64,000 nt of DNA from DATEDA01 sp963827595 (GTDB lineage: Bacteria > Pseudomonadota > Gammaproteobacteria > Burkholderiales > SG8-39), in the NCBI GenBank assembly GCA_963827595.1, contig CAWHBT010000002.1, positions 1 through 64,000 of the forward strand. The letters are read 5' to 3'. A program made the translations under genes and the position numbers. Below, piece after piece: positions 61,384-64,000 of the stretch. The stretch's first letter is position 1, and every line of letters begins with the position of its first letter. Below the pieces are notes generated by a model. That model did not search any database. It saw only the letters and a program-made list of their open reading frames with translations, and was not told where the DNA came from.

Positions 61384-61925
61384 CTTCCAGCTCCCCTGGC
61401 GGACGCGGCTGCCTCCTGCAGGAGGAGGCTGCTCTCGCGTTCCGCCCAATCGCCACCGGCGTCCTGGATCAGTTCGCGCAGCGTGATCTCGCCGTCCGAG
61501 ATCTTCGTGATCACGCCGAAGTTTTGGCCCATGTAGTTGCCGATGCGCACCCGGTAGAGTCCGGCGTCCGCCTTGACCAGGCCGAAGGTCTGCTTGCCCT
61601 GCTCGAGCGTGCCGACCATCTTGAGGCTCTCGAGCGGATAGGCCTCGAGCGGCTCCTTCGGCCGGTTGAGATCGGGCTTGAGGCCGCCCCCGCCGCCCTG
61701 GCCCTGCCCGCGCGTCGCCAGCAGGATCTTCGTCGGGCCGAACGGATCGGGCAGCTCCTGCGCGGTGTACGGCACCGGCTCGTAGGGCTTCACCACCGGC
61801 AGCGGCGGAACCTTGCCGCGCAGGTCCTTGGTCATGCCGGCGAGCTCGGCGCGCAGCTCCTGCTGCTCCCCGCCTTCGCACGCGGCGAGGGCGAGTGCCG
61901 CGACAATGAGGACGGCGCGCTTCAT
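61380..61925 (-). CDS. pilP: Type IV pilus assembly lipoprotein PilP
   Basis: 181 aa. The signal peptide ends in a lipobox (LALAAC). The PilP core has LPDPFGPTKILLATRG, LEAYPLESLKMVGTLEQGKQTFGLVKA and YRVRIGNYMGQNFGVITKISDGEI. It joins PilN/PilO to PilQ. A glycine-rich stretch (GQGGGGG) sits in the linker. Confidence 0.94.
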   Translation of the reverse strand: MKRAVLIVAALALAACEGGEQQELRAELAGMTKDLRGKVPPLPVVKPYEPVPYTAQELPDPFGPTKILLATRGQGQGGGGGLKPDLNRPKEPLEAYPLESLKMVGTLEQGKQTFGLVKADAGLYRVRIGNYMGQNFGVITKISDGEITLRELIQDAGGDWAERESSLLLQEAAASARGAGR

Positions 61926-62557
61926 TTCTTACCCTTGGCGGCCTGCGCTGCCCGGCGCTGCGCCTGGATTTCGTTGTCGTCGAGGTAGCGGAAGGTCTTG
62001 GCCGTGGTGTCCAGCGTGAGCATGCCGTCCTTGCCCACGCTGAGCGCCATGTCGTTCAGCGTCACGATCCGGGGCAGCTGGCCGATGTCGCTCGCGAACG
62101 CGCCCATGTCGTGGTAGTTGCCGGTCAGCTTGACGGTGATCGGCAGCTCCGCGTAGAAGTCCCGCTGGGTCTCCTGCGGCGCCGGGCGGAACAGCTCGAA
62201 CTGGAGCCCCCGCCCGAGCCCGGCCTGGTTGATGTCGACGAGCAGCGCTTCCATCTGCGACTTGTTCGGGAGCTGCTTGAGCAGCGCGCCGAACGAGGTC
62301 TCGATCTCGCGCAGCTGGGCGCGCAGGACGTCCAGGTTCACCGCCTGGCGCTTCTTGTCGACGTAGGCCTGCTTCAGGGTCTCTTCCTGCCGCCGTCCCG
62401 CCTCGAGCTCCTCGAGCTGGCTCTGCCAGTCGAGGAAGTAGGCGATCACGAGCACGCCGACGAGGATCCCGACGAGCAGCAGCAGCTTCGGCAGCGGCGG
62501 CCAGCCCCCGGGATCGCGCGTGTTGAGGTTCTTGAACTGGTCTAGGACAGTCGCCAC
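61922..62557 (-). CDS. pilO: Type IV pilus assembly protein PilO
   Basis: 211 aa. One transmembrane helix (about 25-42, LLLLVGILVGVLVIAYFLDW), a coiled coil (about 45-95) and the ferredoxin-like domain (LQFELFRPAPQETQRDFYAELPITVKLTGNYHDMGAFASDIGQLPRIVTL). Inner-membrane partner of PilN. It overlaps pilP by 4 bp. Confidence 0.95.
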   Translation of the reverse strand: MATVLDQFKNLNTRDPGGWPPLPKLLLLVGILVGVLVIAYFLDWQSQLEELEAGRRQEETLKQAYVDKKRQAVNLDVLRAQLREIETSFGALLKQLPNKSQMEALLVDINQAGLGRGLQFELFRPAPQETQRDFYAELPITVKLTGNYHDMGAFASDIGQLPRIVTLNDMALSVGKDGMLTLDTTAKTFRYLDDNEIQAQRRAAQAAKGKK

Positions 62558-62561
62558 GGTC

Positions 62562-63161
62562 TCACCCCTTCTTGGCCGCGGCGCCGACCTTGCCCGCGTC
62601 GTCGACGACCGGCCGCTTGAGGATGAAGTTCAGGTTGAACTCCGAGAGCCGCCGCTTGTTGACCTCGGAGGCCTTGATCTCGACGAGCTGCGGCGAGGCC
62701 GGCGTGTTCTCGATGATCGGCGAGCCCTGGAGGTTGCGCATGAGCGTCGAGACCCGGGCGTTCGACTGCGCGTAGCCGGTGATGTTGACCTTGAGCCCGT
62801 CCTGCTTCATCGACTTGATGTAGACGCCGTCGGGGGTCTGCCGGACGAGCTGGTCGAGCAGCTCCACCGCCCGGGCGCGGTCGGTCTGCAGCGCCTCGAT
62901 GATCTGCTTGCGGGCGAGCAGCGCGTTGATCTCGTCGCGGAGCTTCTTGATCTCCTCGATCTCCTTGTCGAGCTTCGCGTTCTCGCGCTTCAGGAACTCG
63001 TTGCGCTCGTTCTGCAGCGACACGTAGCCCGCGATCACGCCGTGGACCGCGAGCCAGATCGCGCCGCCGAGCGCGGCCGAGATGACCGAGAGGAAGACGA
63101 GCTGGCGCCGCTGCGCCTTGCGCCGCTCCTCGCGATGGGCGAGCAGGTTGACGCGGATCAT
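62562..63161 (-). CDS. pilN: Type IV pilus assembly protein PilN
   Basis: 199 aa. The N-terminal MIRVNLLAHREERRKAQRR is the conserved PilM-binding motif (INLLPHR-like). A transmembrane helix (about 22-45) is followed by a coiled coil and a periplasmic ferredoxin-like domain (TPDGVYIKSMKQDGLKVNITGYAQSNARVSTLMRNLQGS). Overlaps pilM by 4 bp. Confidence 0.95.
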   Translation of the reverse strand: MIRVNLLAHREERRKAQRRQLVFLSVISAALGGAIWLAVHGVIAGYVSLQNERNEFLKRENAKLDKEIEEIKKLRDEINALLARKQIIEALQTDRARAVELLDQLVRQTPDGVYIKSMKQDGLKVNITGYAQSNARVSTLMRNLQGSPIIENTPASPQLVEIKASEVNKRRLSEFNLNFILKRPVVDDAGKVGAAAKKG

Positions 63162-64000
63162 TCGTCGAACCTCCGCATGGCGAGCCCGCAGGCGATCATG
63201 AGCGCCGGGGCGTCGGAGATCAGCCGCTTCAGCTGGATCCGGGGCGAGATCGACATGTTGGCGAACGGGTTCGCCACCATCGCGTTCACCCGGGTCCGCG
63301 AGCTCACCATGTCCTCGAGCCCCTGCAGGGTCGAGGTGCCGCCAGTGAGCAGGATGTGCTCGATCGAGTTGAACTGGGTCGAGGTGAAGAAGAACTGCAT
63401 CGCCCGCTGGATCTCGAGCGCCGCGTTCTCCATGAACGGCCGCAGCACCTCGGTGTCGTAGCTGTCGGGAAGCCCGCCCGAGCGCTTCGCGTTCTCCGCC
63501 TCCTCGGGCGACAGCCCGTAGTGGCGCGCGATGTCCTGGGTGAGCTGGTTGCCGCCGAAGGCCTGCTCGCGCGCGTAGACCGCCTGGTCGTTGCGGAGCA
63601 CCGTGATGTTCATGATGCTCGCGCCGAGGTCGATCACCGCCACGTTCTGGTCGCGGCCGTCGTTCGGCAGCTGCCGGCGGATCAGCTCGAAGGCGGTCTG
63701 CATCGCGTACGACTCGACGTCCATGACGAGCGCCTTGAGCCCCGCGGCCTCGGCCACGGCGACGCGGTCCTCGACCTTCTCCTTGCGGGAGGCGGCGATC
63801 AGCACCTCGACCTCCGCCTCACCGGAGGGCGCCGGGCCGAGCACCTGGAAGTCGAGGTTCACCTCGTCGAGCGCAAACGGGATGTACTGGTTCGCCTCGC
63901 TCTCCACCTGCAGCTCGAGGTCTTCCTCGCGGAGGCCGGCGGGGCAGACGATCTTCTTCGTGATGACCGCGGCGGTTGGCAGCGCGAGCGCGACGTTCTT
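63158..64000 (-). CDS. pilM: Type IV pilus assembly ATPase PilM, partial
   Basis: The frame is open to the right edge; the first residues visible are KNVALALPTAAVITKKIVCP, typical of the PilM N-terminal region, so the true start is outside the window. Actin-like motifs include AVIDLGASIMNITVLRNDQAVYAREQAFGG and LTGGTSTLQGLEDMVSSR. It binds the PilN N-terminus on the cytoplasmic side. It is the first gene of the pilMNOPQ operon. Confidence 0.95.
   Translation of the reverse strand, partial: KNVALALPTAAVITKKIVCPAGLREEDLELQVESEANQYIPFALDEVNLDFQVLGPAPSGEAEVEVLIAASRKEKVEDRVAVAEAAGLKALVMDVESYAMQTAFELIRRQLPNDGRDQNVAVIDLGASIMNITVLRNDQAVYAREQAFGGNQLTQDIARHYGLSPEEAENAKRSGGLPDSYDTEVLRPFMENAALEIQRAMQFFFTSTQFNSIEHILLTGGTSTLQGLEDMVSSRTRVNAMVANPFANMSISPRIQLKRLISDAPALMIACGLAMRRFDE

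Noticed and set aside
59011..61536. A long plus-strand open frame opposite pilQ/pilP.
   Set aside because: Same GC-driven shadow effect. PilQ and PilP on the minus strand show full-length family motifs.

Overview
This 64 kb window is GC-rich chromosomal DNA, most likely from a betaproteobacterium. The best evidence is the gene order pilM-N-O-P-Q-aroK-aroB-gltB-gltD at the right end, together with a complete single-operon type II secretion system (T2SS) and glmU. The genus cannot be named from the sequence. No rRNA, tRNA, CRISPR array or transposase gene was seen.

Region 1 (1-27 kb) is a cell-surface polysaccharide locus. A leftward operon (8708 to 1) encodes an alpha/alpha-toroid protein, an asparagine-synthetase-like amidotransferase, a GT2 glycosyltransferase, a methyltransferase, a FemAB/GNAT-type protein, a second asparagine-synthetase-like protein and a GT9 glycosyltransferase. 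A rightward operon (9295 to 15028) encodes the export and assembly machine found in XrtA/PEP-CTERM-type EPS loci: Wza-like export protein, beta-barrel outer-membrane protein, chain-length determinant, BY-kinase-like ATPase and ExeA-like AAA ATPase. No exosortase lies in the window. Facing it is a carbamoylation module: NodU/TobZ-type carbamoyltransferase, a 49-aa DUF5989 membrane peptide, an SxtJ-like membrane protein, and carA-carB, whose sequence type is unusual for proteobacteria and which probably supplies carbamoyl phosphate locally. Next come an SGNH-hydrolase membrane protein and a three-gene set (DegT aminotransferase, Gfo/Idh/MocA dehydrogenase, left-handed beta-helix acetyltransferase) resembling the WbpB-E-D pathway for 2,3-diacetamido uronic acid sugars.

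Region 2 (27-45 kb) holds a VanZ-like protein, three FnIII-domain surface or secreted proteins (two of them duplicates including their upstream leaders), a short FimV-like LysM protein, and the T2SS operon gspG-H-I-J-K-L-M-N-C-D-E-F.

Region 3 (45-64 kb) has glmU, divergent phnD-C-E-E (phosphonate/phosphite-type ABC transporter) followed by two DUF4124 proteins, then gltD/gltB, aroB/aroK and pilQ-P-O-N-M (pilM runs off the right edge).

Two points matter most. First, single-base frameshifts are concentrated in the EPS locus (at least ten genes in the window affected, with protein-family motifs intact on both sides of each shift), so assembly error must be excluded before calling pseudogenes. 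Second, three copies of a 59-nt repeat sit exactly at stop/start overlaps (one between the two phnE genes, two in tandem before gltB). Each encodes a 20-codon mini-ORF beginning MSPPGRPKGE that overlaps its upstream and downstream genes by RTGA and carries the ribosome-binding site of the next gene. This looks like a portable translational-coupling element.
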